Origin: Fen-1364 sp049515135
GTDB lineage: Bacteria; Spirochaetota; Spirochaetia; SZUA-6; Fen-1364
Assembly: GCA_049515135.1 (NCBI GenBank)
Contig: JBEKUJ010000003.1
Location: 124,001-188,000, forward strand
Direction of reading: 5' to 3'
DNA: 64,000 nucleotides
Shown piece after piece: positions 1 through 9,241 of this stretch (its first letter is position 1; the number at the start of each line of letters is the position of its first letter). The translations under genes were made by a program, and so were the position numbers. The notes beneath the pieces were generated by a model. The model saw only the letters and a list, made by a program, of their open reading frames with translations, ran no database searches and was not told the origin of the DNA.

Positions 1-277
1 CATGCAGCGCTGTCTTGAGACCGGCGGCTTCCAATCTTTCCTGGATCCGACGGGAGCGCGCGCAGCCCTCCCCCTCACTGCCGTCCGCCTCGTACGGCAT
101 GCCGATCACAACCAGATCGACGCCACGCTCGGCGCACAGCCCGGTGATTTCTGCAACCAGGGCCTTCTCGGAAACAAACGTGAGCGTGGCAAGGGGGGAG
201 CCGAAGGTCCGCAGGGGATCCGTGAGAGCAAGGCCGACGCGCCTGGTGCCCAGGTCGATCCCGAGGATCCTCCCCAC
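1..277 (-). CDS. ruvX: RuvX/YqgF putative pre-16S rRNA nuclease (partial)
   Basis: Only the N-terminal 92 codons are present; the 3' end lies beyond the left edge. The translation begins VGRILGIDLGTRRVGLALTD, the signature of the YqgF/RuvX RNase H-like fold, with the first catalytic Asp in GIDLGT. A second core strand reads VDLVVIGMPYEADGS, matching the family's VVGLP..DG motif. In E. coli the family matures the 5' end of 16S rRNA and is essential. Full-length members are about 140-150 residues. The GTG start at 277 overlaps the stop of the ompH gene by one base (TAGTG), so it is probably translationally coupled as the last visible gene of the bamA operon. The family call is firm; the exact substrate is known only from homologues. 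Confidence 0.9.
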   Translation of the reverse strand, partial: MGRILGIDLGTRRVGLALTDPLRTFGSPLATLTFVSEKALVAEITGLCAERGVDLVVIGMPYEADGSEGEGCARSRRIQERLEAAGLKTALH

Positions 278-825
278 TACTGCCCCCCGGTGTACGTCTT
301 TCCCGCCCGGTTGAACAGCTCCTTGATCACCTTGTCGGTGATGTCGATCTCCATGATGCGGTAGAGGATCCCGGCGCCGAAGTCCCCGTCACTTCTGAGC
401 ACCAGCGCATATCCGTCGCCTTCCGCGACGTAGTTCACAACGTCCATGATCTCCTTGAGCACCGGCCCGCTGAGAAGCTTGTCAGCCTGCTGCTGGAGGA
501 TGGCCAGCTTCACTCGTCGGTAGTTTTCCAGGTAGGCCTTCTTGTCGGCGATCTTCTTTTCCAGGCCCAGGGACAGGTCCTTGTTTCCCGCCTTGTCAGA
601 ATCCAGCTTCTGGTTTTCCAGGTCCGTGATGTCACGCGTTGTGGCGGTGATCTCCTTTGTATAGTCGGCCCGGGCGGCGTCGTAGTCGCGGTACGCTTTT
701 GACTCCTTGTATGCGGTGCTGAGAACGCGCGTGAAGTCGCAGATCCCGATTTTGGTGACCTGCTGCGCCGAAACGGGAAGAGCCAGGATCATGCCTGCCG
801 CAAGGGCCGCAAAGAGCTTTCTCAT
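277..825 (-). CDS. OmpH/Skp-family periplasmic chaperone
   Basis: A 182-residue protein with a clear signal peptide (MRKLFAALAAGMILALPVSA). A charged helical region rich in Lys, Asp and Glu follows (about residues 45-120), as in the coiled-coil arms of Skp. The region just after the signal peptide (KIGICDFTRVLSTAYKESKA) fits the Skp body strand. Skp holds unfolded outer-membrane proteins in the periplasm and delivers them to BamA. It lies directly downstream of bamA (18 nt gap), the usual arrangement. A strong ribosome site (GGAGG) precedes the ATG. Length fits the family (160-190). Certain as to family; client range is inferred. Confidence 0.9.
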   Translation of the reverse strand: MRKLFAALAAGMILALPVSAQQVTKIGICDFTRVLSTAYKESKAYRDYDAARADYTKEITATTRDITDLENQKLDSDKAGNKDLSLGLEKKIADKKAYLENYRRVKLAILQQQADKLLSGPVLKEIMDVVNYVAEGDGYALVLRSDGDFGAGILYRIMEIDITDKVIKELFNRAGKTYTGGQ

Positions 826-843
826 GTGAGAGACCTCCTCACC

Positions 844-3504
844 CTAGAACATCGTGCCCCCGCCGAGCGATATGACGAACTTGAGTCCCCAGCTCCCAAT
901 GCTGAAATCGCCAGGCTGGTATGTGACGTTCCCCTGGTTGTCGACCTTGAAATCTCTGGCCAGGTAGACTCGGATGGGGAACTGCGGGATGACGAAGCGA
1001 AACCCCAGGCCGTAGGAGAAGTAGTAGTTGTTGAGGTTTCCGCCAATGAGATTGACATCCGGCCAGAGCGCCGCTGCATCGAAGAAGCCCACCAGCCACA
1101 CGTAGTCCTTGGCAAGGGGCATTCGAAGCTCGAGCTTGTTGTCCCAGAGCGCGTTCCCGTAGAGCACTCGCCAGCCACGTCCGACCGTCATCCCATCGAT
1201 GTACAGAAGGTCGGTGTCGTCTGTGAGGGTGTACATCCCCCACTGGCCTGTGTACGGATTGTATCCGTAGTTCGGCAGGATCATGGAAAGCCCCGAATGA
1301 GCCGCCAGGACGAACATCAAGCTCCAACTCTCTGCGATTGGAACGTTCAACAGCGTGGCGAAACCTTCGAGGGTTGAATCCGAGCGGATATAGTCCCTGA
1401 ACCCGAGAATGAACCCACCCGTATACGTGAACGACTGACCGACGTAGTAACCCTTGGTGGGGTTCCAGAAGATGTCGCGGCCATCCAGGTACGCGCCGGC
1501 GGTGACGGCGTCTATAAGGTTCCAGGAGTTGTTGTTACTGCGGACCGTCACTTCGAATGGCCGGTACAGGCTGTCGTCGTAATGGATATACCGCAGAGAG
1601 GGTGAGTACGAGCCTGTGAATCCCAGGAAGCCCAGGGGAGTGGCGAATTTGTAGCCGGTGCTGAGGCCGAGCACGATGTCATACGCGTCGTAGCGCATCA
1701 AATACTGCGGGGGGATGCTGAGACCTGCTTCCAGCGCGTTGATGTAGTCCTGCCGGGATGTATACGGATCAGGAGCGGCATTCGGCGAATCACCGTCGCT
1801 GAAGACGGGGGGAAGCATGTCCATCAACACGTTCTGCTCGTTGGAATGGTCGAAAGACAGCGACATGCCCACAGACCATCGCTGACTCAGGAGCCAGGGC
1901 TCCTGGAAGTTCAGGGAAATGATCTGTTTGATCGGGGAAGCCTCCAGGTCAACCCCGACTGTCTCTCCCCTTCCAAGGAAATCCCGTTCGTTCCATTTGA
2001 TGACGCCGGAGATGGGGAAGTCCCCCAGCTGCTGGGCCCCGGAGAAAGTGATGCCGAAGTTGATGTCCGCTGTGCTGGCATCTTCCACGTTGAAAACAAC
2101 GTTCATGAGCCCGAATGCCGAACCCTGGGGTGTATCGGGCTGGACGGACTTGAAATACTGCAGGTTGACGAGGTTTCGATAGCCTTCAATGATCTTCTCC
2201 TTGTTGAAGACCTCGCCCTCCTCAAAAGGCAGCTCCCGCCGCAGGACCCACTCCTTGGTCTTCGAGTTGCCTTTGAAGATGATGCTCTCGATGTGCGCCT
2301 TGTCCATCTCCCCCACGGTGAGGGTATAGGAGATGGTCTTGGCTGCGTTGTCCCGATTCTCTTTGCGCTCGAAGGTGTTGAAGATGTACCCGCTCTCGTA
2401 GTAGAGGTCCTGGATCCGTCCGATGTCCGCCTGGAGCTTCTGGAGGCTCAGCGTCTTTCCCGGCTTCTGCGTGACGAGCTCCATGAGGCGTTTTGTGCCG
2501 AATATCTGGTTTCCCTCGATACTCAAGCCGCCATACGTCCACTGGTCACCCTCGGTGACGTAGATTGTGAGGATGAGGAAGTTCTTTCCTTCCTGCTTCA
2601 CGACATCCTGGGTGACCTTGTCCACCTTCGCGTCGATGAACCCGTGATCGGTGTAGTAGGCCCCGATGGCGGCCTTGTCATCCTCCAGCTTGGACTCCTG
2701 GAAGGTCCCGGCATCGAACAGGGAGGGCGGCTTTGTCTTCATCAGCCCCCGCAGCGTGCTTTCGGATGCGAAGTGGTTGCCGGAGAACCGGACCTCCTTG
2801 ATGGTCGTGGCGAGGCCTTCGTTGATGGTGAAGACGGCCCGCACGGTGTTGTCCTTGTCGCTGGGGACGAAGTTCGCTTTCACGTCCGCGTTCGAGTAGC
2901 CCTTCTCCAGATACAGGGAGCGCACTGCCTCGACATCCGCCTGCATCTTTGTCTGGTTGGCCAGGTCCCCTTTCTTGAGGAGGATTTTGTCGGTAATGTC
3001 CCCGGTGCGGATCCCGCTGTTGCCGATGACGTCGATGCTGGTGATCACGGGCCGCTCTTTGACGTCGAACTGGATTATGACGGCGGATTTCGAGTCATCC
3101 GCGGGAGAAGCGTTGGGAACGATTGTCTCGAAATAGTCCAGCGCGTAGAGCTTTCCTTCGATCTCCCACAGAAGCGGATCCACGGTGAAGGTCTGCCCGA
3201 TGTAGGGGGCAAGGATGGGCTTCAACACATCTGCCTTGATTGTCATGAGCCCTGAGAAGGTAAAATCCTTGATGGGTTTGCCGACATACCATTCCTGGGC
3301 CGCGCCTTGCTGACTCTGCCCCGGGCCCTGTTGACCCGGCGCCTGGTCCTGGGGAACCGTCGGACCCGCCGAGGGCTGCGTCAGGCCGGGTGCCGGCTGC
3401 TCAGAACCGGGGTTAGTCCCTCCCTGGTCCTGGGCTGTCAACGGTGCGGCCAGGAAGGCGGTGAGCACGGCGGTCGCGAAGAGCATCTTCGTGGCACGGT
3501 TCAT
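844..3504 (-). CDS. bamA: Outer membrane protein assembly factor BamA
   Basis: An 886-residue protein: signal peptide, Pro/Gln-rich spacer to about residue 70, five POTRA-like repeats to about 480, then an outer-membrane barrel ending in Phe (GGGTMF), the expected C-terminal beta-signal. BamA folds and inserts beta-barrel proteins. The ATG at 3504 is chosen over an adjacent in-frame TTG (3507) because a GGAG ribosome site sits about 8 nt upstream of it. The Pro/Gln-rich N-terminal extension followed by a WYVGKPIKDFTFSGL segment is, to my recollection, typical of spirochaete BamA. Neighbours tamB (upstream) and ompH (downstream) support an envelope-assembly operon. Confidence 0.95.
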   Translation of the reverse strand: MNRATKMLFATAVLTAFLAAPLTAQDQGGTNPGSEQPAPGLTQPSAGPTVPQDQAPGQQGPGQSQQGAAQEWYVGKPIKDFTFSGLMTIKADVLKPILAPYIGQTFTVDPLLWEIEGKLYALDYFETIVPNASPADDSKSAVIIQFDVKERPVITSIDVIGNSGIRTGDITDKILLKKGDLANQTKMQADVEAVRSLYLEKGYSNADVKANFVPSDKDNTVRAVFTINEGLATTIKEVRFSGNHFASESTLRGLMKTKPPSLFDAGTFQESKLEDDKAAIGAYYTDHGFIDAKVDKVTQDVVKQEGKNFLILTIYVTEGDQWTYGGLSIEGNQIFGTKRLMELVTQKPGKTLSLQKLQADIGRIQDLYYESGYIFNTFERKENRDNAAKTISYTLTVGEMDKAHIESIIFKGNSKTKEWVLRRELPFEEGEVFNKEKIIEGYRNLVNLQYFKSVQPDTPQGSAFGLMNVVFNVEDASTADINFGITFSGAQQLGDFPISGVIKWNERDFLGRGETVGVDLEASPIKQIISLNFQEPWLLSQRWSVGMSLSFDHSNEQNVLMDMLPPVFSDGDSPNAAPDPYTSRQDYINALEAGLSIPPQYLMRYDAYDIVLGLSTGYKFATPLGFLGFTGSYSPSLRYIHYDDSLYRPFEVTVRSNNNSWNLIDAVTAGAYLDGRDIFWNPTKGYYVGQSFTYTGGFILGFRDYIRSDSTLEGFATLLNVPIAESWSLMFVLAAHSGLSMILPNYGYNPYTGQWGMYTLTDDTDLLYIDGMTVGRGWRVLYGNALWDNKLELRMPLAKDYVWLVGFFDAAALWPDVNLIGGNLNNYYFSYGLGFRFVIPQFPIRVYLARDFKVDNQGNVTYQPGDFSIGSWGLKFVISLGGGTMF

Positions 3505-3579
3505 CAATCGGGCTCCTTTAGCGCGGGATCCTCAGTGCGCTGCCGGCATTCACGCCGCGGCTTCAATGCGCTCATACGT

Positions 3580-3668
3580 GAGTACGCGTTCGCCGAGTGC
3601 GGTAGACGCTCCCCGGGTACGGCGTACTCGCTCTAATGGCCTGCGCTCGCTTCGCTTGCCAGGGCCAT
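3580..3668. repeat. Paired hairpins between tamB and bamA
   Basis: The 180-nt gap between tamB and bamA is the longest gene-free stretch in the left operon and has two inverted repeats. GAGTACGC (3580-3587) pairs with GCGTACTC (3622-3629). ATGGCC (3636-3641) pairs with GGCCAT (3663-3668), enclosing a GCGAAGCGAGC-type run. No U-tract follows on the minus strand, so a simple intrinsic terminator is unlikely. It could be an mRNA processing or attenuation element, or a dispersed intergenic repeat. Function unknown. Confidence 0.4.
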
Positions 3669-3688
3669 CAGCACGGACGTACCGTTCA

Positions 3689-6600
3689 CTAGTACGACAA
3701 CCTCCAGCTGAACGACAACGCGTTGTCCGTCAGGAACAGCGTTTCGGGATGCTGAGGCTGAAATATCCAGTCGAGCGTGAAGAACGGCGTTGTCCACTCC
3801 ATGCTCCACTCCAACTGCGGCGTGAGCCCGATACCGGGGTTGGGGAGGGTGTTGGCCGGGATGGGAGGGAGTCCCACGCCGCCCCCCGATGGGGTCACCG
3901 AAAGCCCCGTGGACCCTGGAACCGGCTGCGTCTGCAGCCTCAAGAGCATTTCCAGAAAGAGGTCGTTCCCGAGGTACTTTCCAAGAGAGACGCTGGTGTT
4001 GTCAAGAGGATTCAGCGCGGTTCCGAAAATTTTCTGCACAAGGAGATTCTGAATGATCTGGGTGCGCACGGACACCATGTCCACGCCAAGGACATCGCGC
4101 AGGCGCTGCTCCAGCGGCCGCAGGACCCAGGTCTGGCTGACGATATCGGAAGAGATCAGGGCGGCTGACAGGGGGAGGCCCTGCGTCTCAGCGCGCGTGA
4201 CGAACGGGGCGCCTATCATCGCCAGAAGGTAATTTTCCGAGCGCGGAGGATCGGAGCTGAACCGGGGAGTGAATTTGCTGAGCGGGTTGTCTGCGTCAAG
4301 GTAAATCCTGACCTCCTCACCGGTGGAAGGGTCCCACTCCCGGGCCTCGGCGCGCGCCGTGATGTGCGGATCGAAGCTCTGCTGGTCTTCGTTGAAGGCT
4401 ATGGTGCCCCTCCTGAGGATGAAGCTTCGCTCAAAATAGTAGACTTCGCCGCCCTGCACAGCCGCGGTTCCTTTCACTGTGTAGGCGCCCGTGTCCCCGC
4501 GGTAGGTGACGGCCAGTTTCCCGCCCGGGCTCGCCGTTGTGCGCAGAACGGGGTAGCTCTCTGAAGGCCAGGCAAACTCCACCCTCTTTCCAGTTTCCGC
4601 GTTCAACGTCAGGAACGTGGGGGGCGTCTCCGGGACGAAGCTTCCCTGCGTCGCCGGCCCCAGGGTGATGCGGCAATCAGTCACCTGGATGTCGCCTGTG
4701 ACATTGGTGCTGGCGTCGTCTCCGGCGATCCGCATGATCCCCTGGGCGTGCCCGTCCGCGATCATCCGTCCGAACTTCACCCTGAGGTGAGTGGATGTCT
4801 CGCCTTCCGTGCGCAGGGTAAGGTCGAACGCAACGGGAGCCCAATGGTCTATCGTGAAGGTTGCTTCGGCGCTCAGTCGGCTTGCCCCTGCGTTCACGAG
4901 CACCCGGGGAAAGTGAAAGCCCTTGCCGTCGAAAATGAGCTTTGTCGCCATGGGGCCGGCTTCGTCAGGCGAATATGCAGTCCTGATGCCGGCCCCAAGG
5001 ACGGACAGCTCGCCGTTGAAATCCGGATCGTTGACTGGTCCGCTGATGGAAATCCGACCGGACGCTGTGCCCGAGGCGAAGGTAAGCACTGGCGAGGTGC
5101 CGGCCTGCGTCGTGATGGGGGCGGTCTTCAGGACGGAGTTGAGGACCGTGGCGTCGAAAGTCTCCACGCCCACTGAAGCCTCAATGCGGTCACCAATGAT
5201 CCTCCCGCCTGCGTCGCCTAAGAAGGGAAGCGGACGGGCCAGGTGGATGGCGAAGGCCAGATGGGAGTCTATTGACCCGTGAATGGAGTTGCCGGGGCCG
5301 CCGTCCAGCGTCAGCCTGCCCTTCTCAGCGCGGAAGCTGACTGCCCACGGCTGAAAAGGCTTTCCTTCGACGGTGATCTCATCCAGGCTGAGTCTCCCCT
5401 GAAGCACCTGGTCAAGAATGTTCGGCCTTGACACGCCAGAAGCCGGCGGGGCGAACTGGCCCTCCAGCCGGGCCAGCAGCCGCACGTGGTCTGTGAAATA
5501 CTCCCCCGTGTAGCGGGCGCTGAGAGAGAAAGTGTCCTTCTTCATGTCGAGAATGCCTGTCCCGTCGCTCAGGCTGTGGGCGAGGTAGGTGAGCTTCAGG
5601 GAGCTGAACTGGATCACATCAGGCGCAAGGCTTGCCGTGGTCTCCATGGAAATGGGGTCCGTGCCGAGCCGGCCCTCTTTCAGGCTCACCAGGAAAGTCA
5701 TGGATGGTTTTGCCAATGGTCCCGTTATCGCTCCTGAGCCCGAAAGAGATCCCTTGATCGACAGGGATCGCATCCGCTCCAGGGGCACGCCATCGAAGCC
5801 GACGGTTATCCCGAGCATCCCTTTCTTCAAACTGCCCTGGGCGGAATATGATTCGGCCCCCACCCTGCCCTTCAGAGTGCCTCTGAACTGCGCTGAGAGC
5901 TCCGTCAGGAAATGCGGATCGAACGGGTCCTGCGGCATGGAGATCGTGGCCTCCGCAGAGCCGGCAAGGGCGGAATAGGCATCTTTGAAGGATATCCTCT
6001 GAAGCTCCAGCCGGCTGGGGGTGAGCCGCGCTGAAACGTCAATGGTGTTCTGACGGGACTCCAGCAGCGGGACGTTGAAGACGGTGAATGACGGAGCGCG
6101 CACAACCCATTCCGCAGGCCCGGAATACAGCCCGCTCGCGTCAAAGGACATCGAAACCGAGGAACCGGCAAACGGAACGGGCAGCCGGACCGCTTTCGCC
6201 TGAAGGGAGTAGGTGCCGTCCCGATTCGGGACAACATTCACTTCCAGACCGTACGAGCCGCTGGCATAAAGGCCTCCGGCGTCCGAATACCTTCCCTTGA
6301 AGGAGAATGGAGTTCCGAGGAACGTGAGATCTGAGGAAAAGGCAAGCTGCCCTTCCTCGACAAAAGAAGCCAGGAATGACCCTGCAAGCGAGTAGCCCTT
6401 CACCGTGCCGGAAAGATCATTGATGGCGACATGCGCGGAGTCGACAAGCGCGGAGAAGCGGACCGTGGTAGCGGGGTCATCGACTTCCGTGATGGTGACG
6501 TCCCGACTGCTTACTGTCGCCGTTGACAAGTCCGTCGTCATCTCCAGGTCTGCCGTGACCTTGTAGCGGGTCAGCATGCTCCTGAGGTCTTCCTGCTGCT

Positions 6601-8119
6601 TGGACAGCGCCCCTGCCCCGGCCAGGAGATGGTACACCTTGTCCGGCGGCACGTCGCGCAGCGAGGCTGACAGGGTGATCCTGGGGAACGTGACTATCGC
6701 CGTGTCCCCCGACGCAAGGGCGCTGCGGACCGGCTTGCGAAGGAGGAGCTCGCCGTGGGCGGAAATATGGCCTGTTGCGGTGTCGGCAAACGAAGATTCG
6801 AGGGCAAAAGCGGTGCCCCGTTCCTCAGGGCTCAGGGCAATCGAGAAGTCATCGAACCCGACCTCTCCCACACGCAGGTGCCGTCCCGAGACGGTAAGCC
6901 CGCTTTTGCTGCGCCGGATGGCAAGATCAGCGCTCACGCGTCTGCCCGTTCCGGCCTCCACGTTGACGAGGGTCAGCAATCCTTCGGGGTAGAAGTCGTT
7001 ATATGAGATGCTCCCGTCGAACTGGAGACTCCCCCCCGGGGAGGAGATTCGCAGCGGGGAAAAAGAAGCCCCCTTTTCCGTTCCTGTGAAGGTCGAATCA
7101 ACGGTCAGGTCATGGACGGGGAGCTGATCCTGGAACCAGGCGGATACGCCCGCCTGGTAGGAGAGACTTCCTTTGGAAAAGGAATACGTGAGATGGCCCG
7201 CGGCAGTCAGGGGGGCCTTGAGCCAGTTGTTGAACCTCGCCAGGCCGCGGGAAAACCGCATCAGCTGGTCCGGACGGAGCCCATCGGTCTGGAAGCTCAC
7301 CGTCAGCTGCTTCTTGTCCAGGTCAGCTGTAACCCCCAGATCAATGGGAGACCTGTCCTCGATCTTCTGGACCTGGACCTGGCTTCCCTTCCACACCACC
7401 TGGAGGGTCTGCTTTTCAAGATCGACAAGGGAACTCTCGAACGACTGGAGGCGGACGGTAAGGTCTGACCAGGTGAAAGCCCTGTCGATCTTTCCCGCGA
7501 CGTTCAAGCCGGACGAGAAATCGAAGCCTGACGGGAGGACCCCGTGACAGTCGCCGCGAAACGACACGGCCAGGGCGTTTTTTTCCGCATCAACCTGGAA
7601 GAACAGGTGGGAGATCGAGAGCGTCACCCCCCCTGACTGGAGAGTCATGTCGACGTCAGCCCCCGTGAACCGGGCCCGCAGACCGCTGTCCCCCGTTCCA
7701 GCTGCCGTGAGCCTCTGGAGGAGCTCAATGACGCTCTTGTCTTTCTGGAGGTCCAGCGAGAACCGCGTGTTGAGGATCTGAATTTCGCGCAGCGACCCCA
7801 CGGGGTCGCGTCGGGTCAGCAGGTGCACAAGGCTGTAGTAGATTCGCACGCGGTGGATGGTGAGGAGAGGCTTCTCCGGATGCACGGCGTCTTGAATCGT
7901 GAGTCCACGAATCTCGAGGTAGTTGAGAAAGGATGGTGAGATGCTGGCATATGTCACCTTGTGTCCGAGGACGGACTCGAGCGTCTCAATGCCTTTTGAC
8001 TTTAGCTCCGCCATGCGCGAAGACATTTCCCGGCTGATGGCGGATCCCAGAATGACTGTCAGGCCCAGCAAAACTGCAAGACTCACAAGGGCGAATAGTG
8101 TGACGAGCGCTTTCCTCAA
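3689..8119 (-). CDS. tamB: TamB-family translocation and assembly protein
   Basis: A 1476-residue protein with an N-terminal membrane anchor (about residues 5-28) and then a very long run of short amphipathic strands with AsmA/TamB character. The C-terminal ~350 residues match the DUF490/TamB C-terminal domain, with segments such as GGEVYYFERSFILRRGTIAF and FLEMLLRLQ. TamB spans the periplasm from the inner membrane and is linked to barrel assembly and phospholipid transport. Start: a TTG at 8119 overlapping the upstream stop (ATTGA), with GGAG about 8 nt before it. The protein ends in Tyr. Upstream of bamA in the same operon; no TamA gene is seen in the window. Confidence 0.9.
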   Translation of the reverse strand: MRKALVTLFALVSLAVLLGLTVILGSAISREMSSRMAELKSKGIETLESVLGHKVTYASISPSFLNYLEIRGLTIQDAVHPEKPLLTIHRVRIYYSLVHLLTRRDPVGSLREIQILNTRFSLDLQKDKSVIELLQRLTAAGTGDSGLRARFTGADVDMTLQSGGVTLSISHLFFQVDAEKNALAVSFRGDCHGVLPSGFDFSSGLNVAGKIDRAFTWSDLTVRLQSFESSLVDLEKQTLQVVWKGSQVQVQKIEDRSPIDLGVTADLDKKQLTVSFQTDGLRPDQLMRFSRGLARFNNWLKAPLTAAGHLTYSFSKGSLSYQAGVSAWFQDQLPVHDLTVDSTFTGTEKGASFSPLRISSPGGSLQFDGSISYNDFYPEGLLTLVNVEAGTGRRVSADLAIRRSKSGLTVSGRHLRVGEVGFDDFSIALSPEERGTAFALESSFADTATGHISAHGELLLRKPVRSALASGDTAIVTFPRITLSASLRDVPPDKVYHLLAGAGALSKQQEDLRSMLTRYKVTADLEMTTDLSTATVSSRDVTITEVDDPATTVRFSALVDSAHVAINDLSGTVKGYSLAGSFLASFVEEGQLAFSSDLTFLGTPFSFKGRYSDAGGLYASGSYGLEVNVVPNRDGTYSLQAKAVRLPVPFAGSSVSMSFDASGLYSGPAEWVVRAPSFTVFNVPLLESRQNTIDVSARLTPSRLELQRISFKDAYSALAGSAEATISMPQDPFDPHFLTELSAQFRGTLKGRVGAESYSAQGSLKKGMLGITVGFDGVPLERMRSLSIKGSLSGSGAITGPLAKPSMTFLVSLKEGRLGTDPISMETTASLAPDVIQFSSLKLTYLAHSLSDGTGILDMKKDTFSLSARYTGEYFTDHVRLLARLEGQFAPPASGVSRPNILDQVLQGRLSLDEITVEGKPFQPWAVSFRAEKGRLTLDGGPGNSIHGSIDSHLAFAIHLARPLPFLGDAGGRIIGDRIEASVGVETFDATVLNSVLKTAPITTQAGTSPVLTFASGTASGRISISGPVNDPDFNGELSVLGAGIRTAYSPDEAGPMATKLIFDGKGFHFPRVLVNAGASRLSAEATFTIDHWAPVAFDLTLRTEGETSTHLRVKFGRMIADGHAQGIMRIAGDDASTNVTGDIQVTDCRITLGPATQGSFVPETPPTFLTLNAETGKRVEFAWPSESYPVLRTTASPGGKLAVTYRGDTGAYTVKGTAAVQGGEVYYFERSFILRRGTIAFNEDQQSFDPHITARAEAREWDPSTGEEVRIYLDADNPLSKFTPRFSSDPPRSENYLLAMIGAPFVTRAETQGLPLSAALISSDIVSQTWVLRPLEQRLRDVLGVDMVSVRTQIIQNLLVQKIFGTALNPLDNTSVSLGKYLGNDLFLEMLLRLQTQPVPGSTGLSVTPSGGGVGLPPIPANTLPNPGIGLTPQLEWSMEWTTPFFTLDWIFQPQHPETLFLTDNALSFSWRLSY

Positions 8120-8922
8120 TCCTGCTTCTCCAGGCGGAAACGGAACGTTACCGTTCCAACCGCGTTTTTCCTCCCGTCCACCTGTGAGAAGAGGAACTCA
8201 CGGAGGGCTGCCTCAACACTGGCATCAATTTCAGTATACCCTGAACTGCGGGTGATTTCCACATGAGTCACCGTGCCGGACGGGGAAACCGTGATTCGCG
8301 CTGTGCATTCCACTTCAACCCCGGAGGCGCCTAGCATCGGAGGGAACTGCGGATCGCGTCGTGAGAGGACCTTCCTTTCCCTGCCCTGTTCCCATCCGAT
8401 CTGCGCATCCGATTGCGGCTCCCGGGAAGGGGATGAAGGAAGGTCTGCAAGGACCTCATCGGTGGATGGCTGAGGGAGGTCGGCTCCTGCGCTTCCGCCC
8501 GGGATCCCGATTGGCTGCAGGCGCGGCCGGTAGTCCGGGAAGACCGCGGGTTGGCCGGGCCGGACCCCGGGGAGGGCTCCCGGCATTGGCAGCGGAAGCC
8601 CGGGTGACGACGAAGAGCCCACTTCTGCGGCAGCGTTCCCATCGGCTGACACCGCGGCGGTGCCTGCCTCCAGCGACACCTCGATCGGGCCTGAGGGCAG
8701 GACAGCTTCGGAGCGTTCGAAAACGATCCCTGTCGACACCGCCAGCACACCCGCAAGAAACGTAAGGGCTGCAAGCCAGGGAAGGGCGCGTCGACTGAAA
8801 TCGTCCTTCTCAGCTTCTGCAATGAGGATGACAGAAGGCCGCTCTTCCAGCGGCCGCCTCACGGCACCATTGCGAAGTCCGGGAGATCCGGTGCTAGCCC
8901 GCATGATCGTGTTCCGCCGCAA
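8116..8922 (-). CDS. TonB-like protein with C-terminal TonB domain
   Basis: Up to 268 residues: a cytoplasmic N-terminus, one transmembrane segment (about residues 47-68, PWLAALTFLAGVLAVSTGIV), a Pro/Gly/Ser-rich periplasmic linker, and a TonB C-terminal domain from about residue 190 (DPQFPPMLGASGVEVECTAR, then ITVSPSGTVTHVEITRSSGY). TonB domains pass proton-motive force energy to outer-membrane partners or serve envelope proteins. The start is uncertain: TTG 8922 or ATG 8904; both overlap the preceding gene. The stop overlaps the tamB start. No exbB/exbD in the window. Its place ahead of tamB-bamA is unusual and suggests an envelope-assembly role rather than nutrient uptake; that is inference. 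Confidence 0.75.
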   Translation of the reverse strand: MRRNTIMRASTGSPGLRNGAVRRPLEERPSVILIAEAEKDDFSRRALPWLAALTFLAGVLAVSTGIVFERSEAVLPSGPIEVSLEAGTAAVSADGNAAAEVGSSSSPGLPLPMPGALPGVRPGQPAVFPDYRPRLQPIGIPGGSAGADLPQPSTDEVLADLPSSPSREPQSDAQIGWEQGRERKVLSRRDPQFPPMLGASGVEVECTARITVSPSGTVTHVEITRSSGYTEIDASVEAALREFLFSQVDGRKNAVGTVTFRFRLEKQD

Positions 8923-9226
8923 CTGATATCGGATCCTTCACTCGCCACTCGGCGGGAGGAGCAGCCCACACTCCGGAGGGCGGCTGGACGGGTGCTAGTT
9001 GGGGTGAAGGCGGCCTCCCGAGATCGAGGTCAGGAACCACTGGTGGCCGTGGTGGTTCGGGAGGAGGAACGGGAAGGGCTGTCTCATCTCCCCCCGTCAC
9101 CGTGATCTCTTGATCCACGCTGTCTGGCGATGCCGCACCGCTCTGTGAGCGGCCGCTGTCCTGGGGGTAGAGGTGCACAGCACACAAGGGGAGAAAAATG
9201 GCGATGACAAGGCAGGCGGTTCGCAT
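8894..9226 (-). CDS. Small proline-rich secreted protein
   Basis: A 110-residue protein starting at ATG 9226 with a typical signal peptide (MRTACLVIAIFLPLCAVHLY). The mature part is Ser/Asp-rich, has a short EITVTGGDE stretch, then a Pro-rich tract (PVPPPEPPRPPVVPDLDLG) and a short charged tail. I do not recognise a family. An in-frame ATG further upstream (9310) is rejected because it would put coding sequence before the signal peptide and across tmk. It is the first gene of the TonB-tamB-bamA run and overlaps the TonB-like start. A minus-strand TATAGT (9251-9256) could be its -10 box, but no good -35 is seen. It may be a periplasm-spanning accessory of the TonB-like protein. Confidence 0.6.
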   Translation of the reverse strand: MRTACLVIAIFLPLCAVHLYPQDSGRSQSGAASPDSVDQEITVTGGDETALPVPPPEPPRPPVVPDLDLGRPPSPQLAPVQPPSGVWAAPPAEWRVKDPISVAAEHDHAG

Positions 9227-9232
9227 TACAAT
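9204..9232 (+). promoter_or_regulatory. Sigma70-type promoter for tmk
   Basis: ATGACA (9204-9209), 17-nt spacer, TACAAT (9227-9232); each hexamer is one base from consensus. Transcription would begin near 9239, only about 3 nt before the GTG start of tmk, so the mRNA would have almost no leader. It lies over the first codons of the divergent small secreted protein. Confidence 0.55.
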
Positions 9233-9241
9233 CGGCGCCCG

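Noticed and set aside
1846..3255. Long plus-strand open frame opposite bamA (469 codons)
   Set aside because: It is the antisense shadow of bamA in GC-rich DNA; no start signal, no recognisable motif, and the bamA protein is clear.
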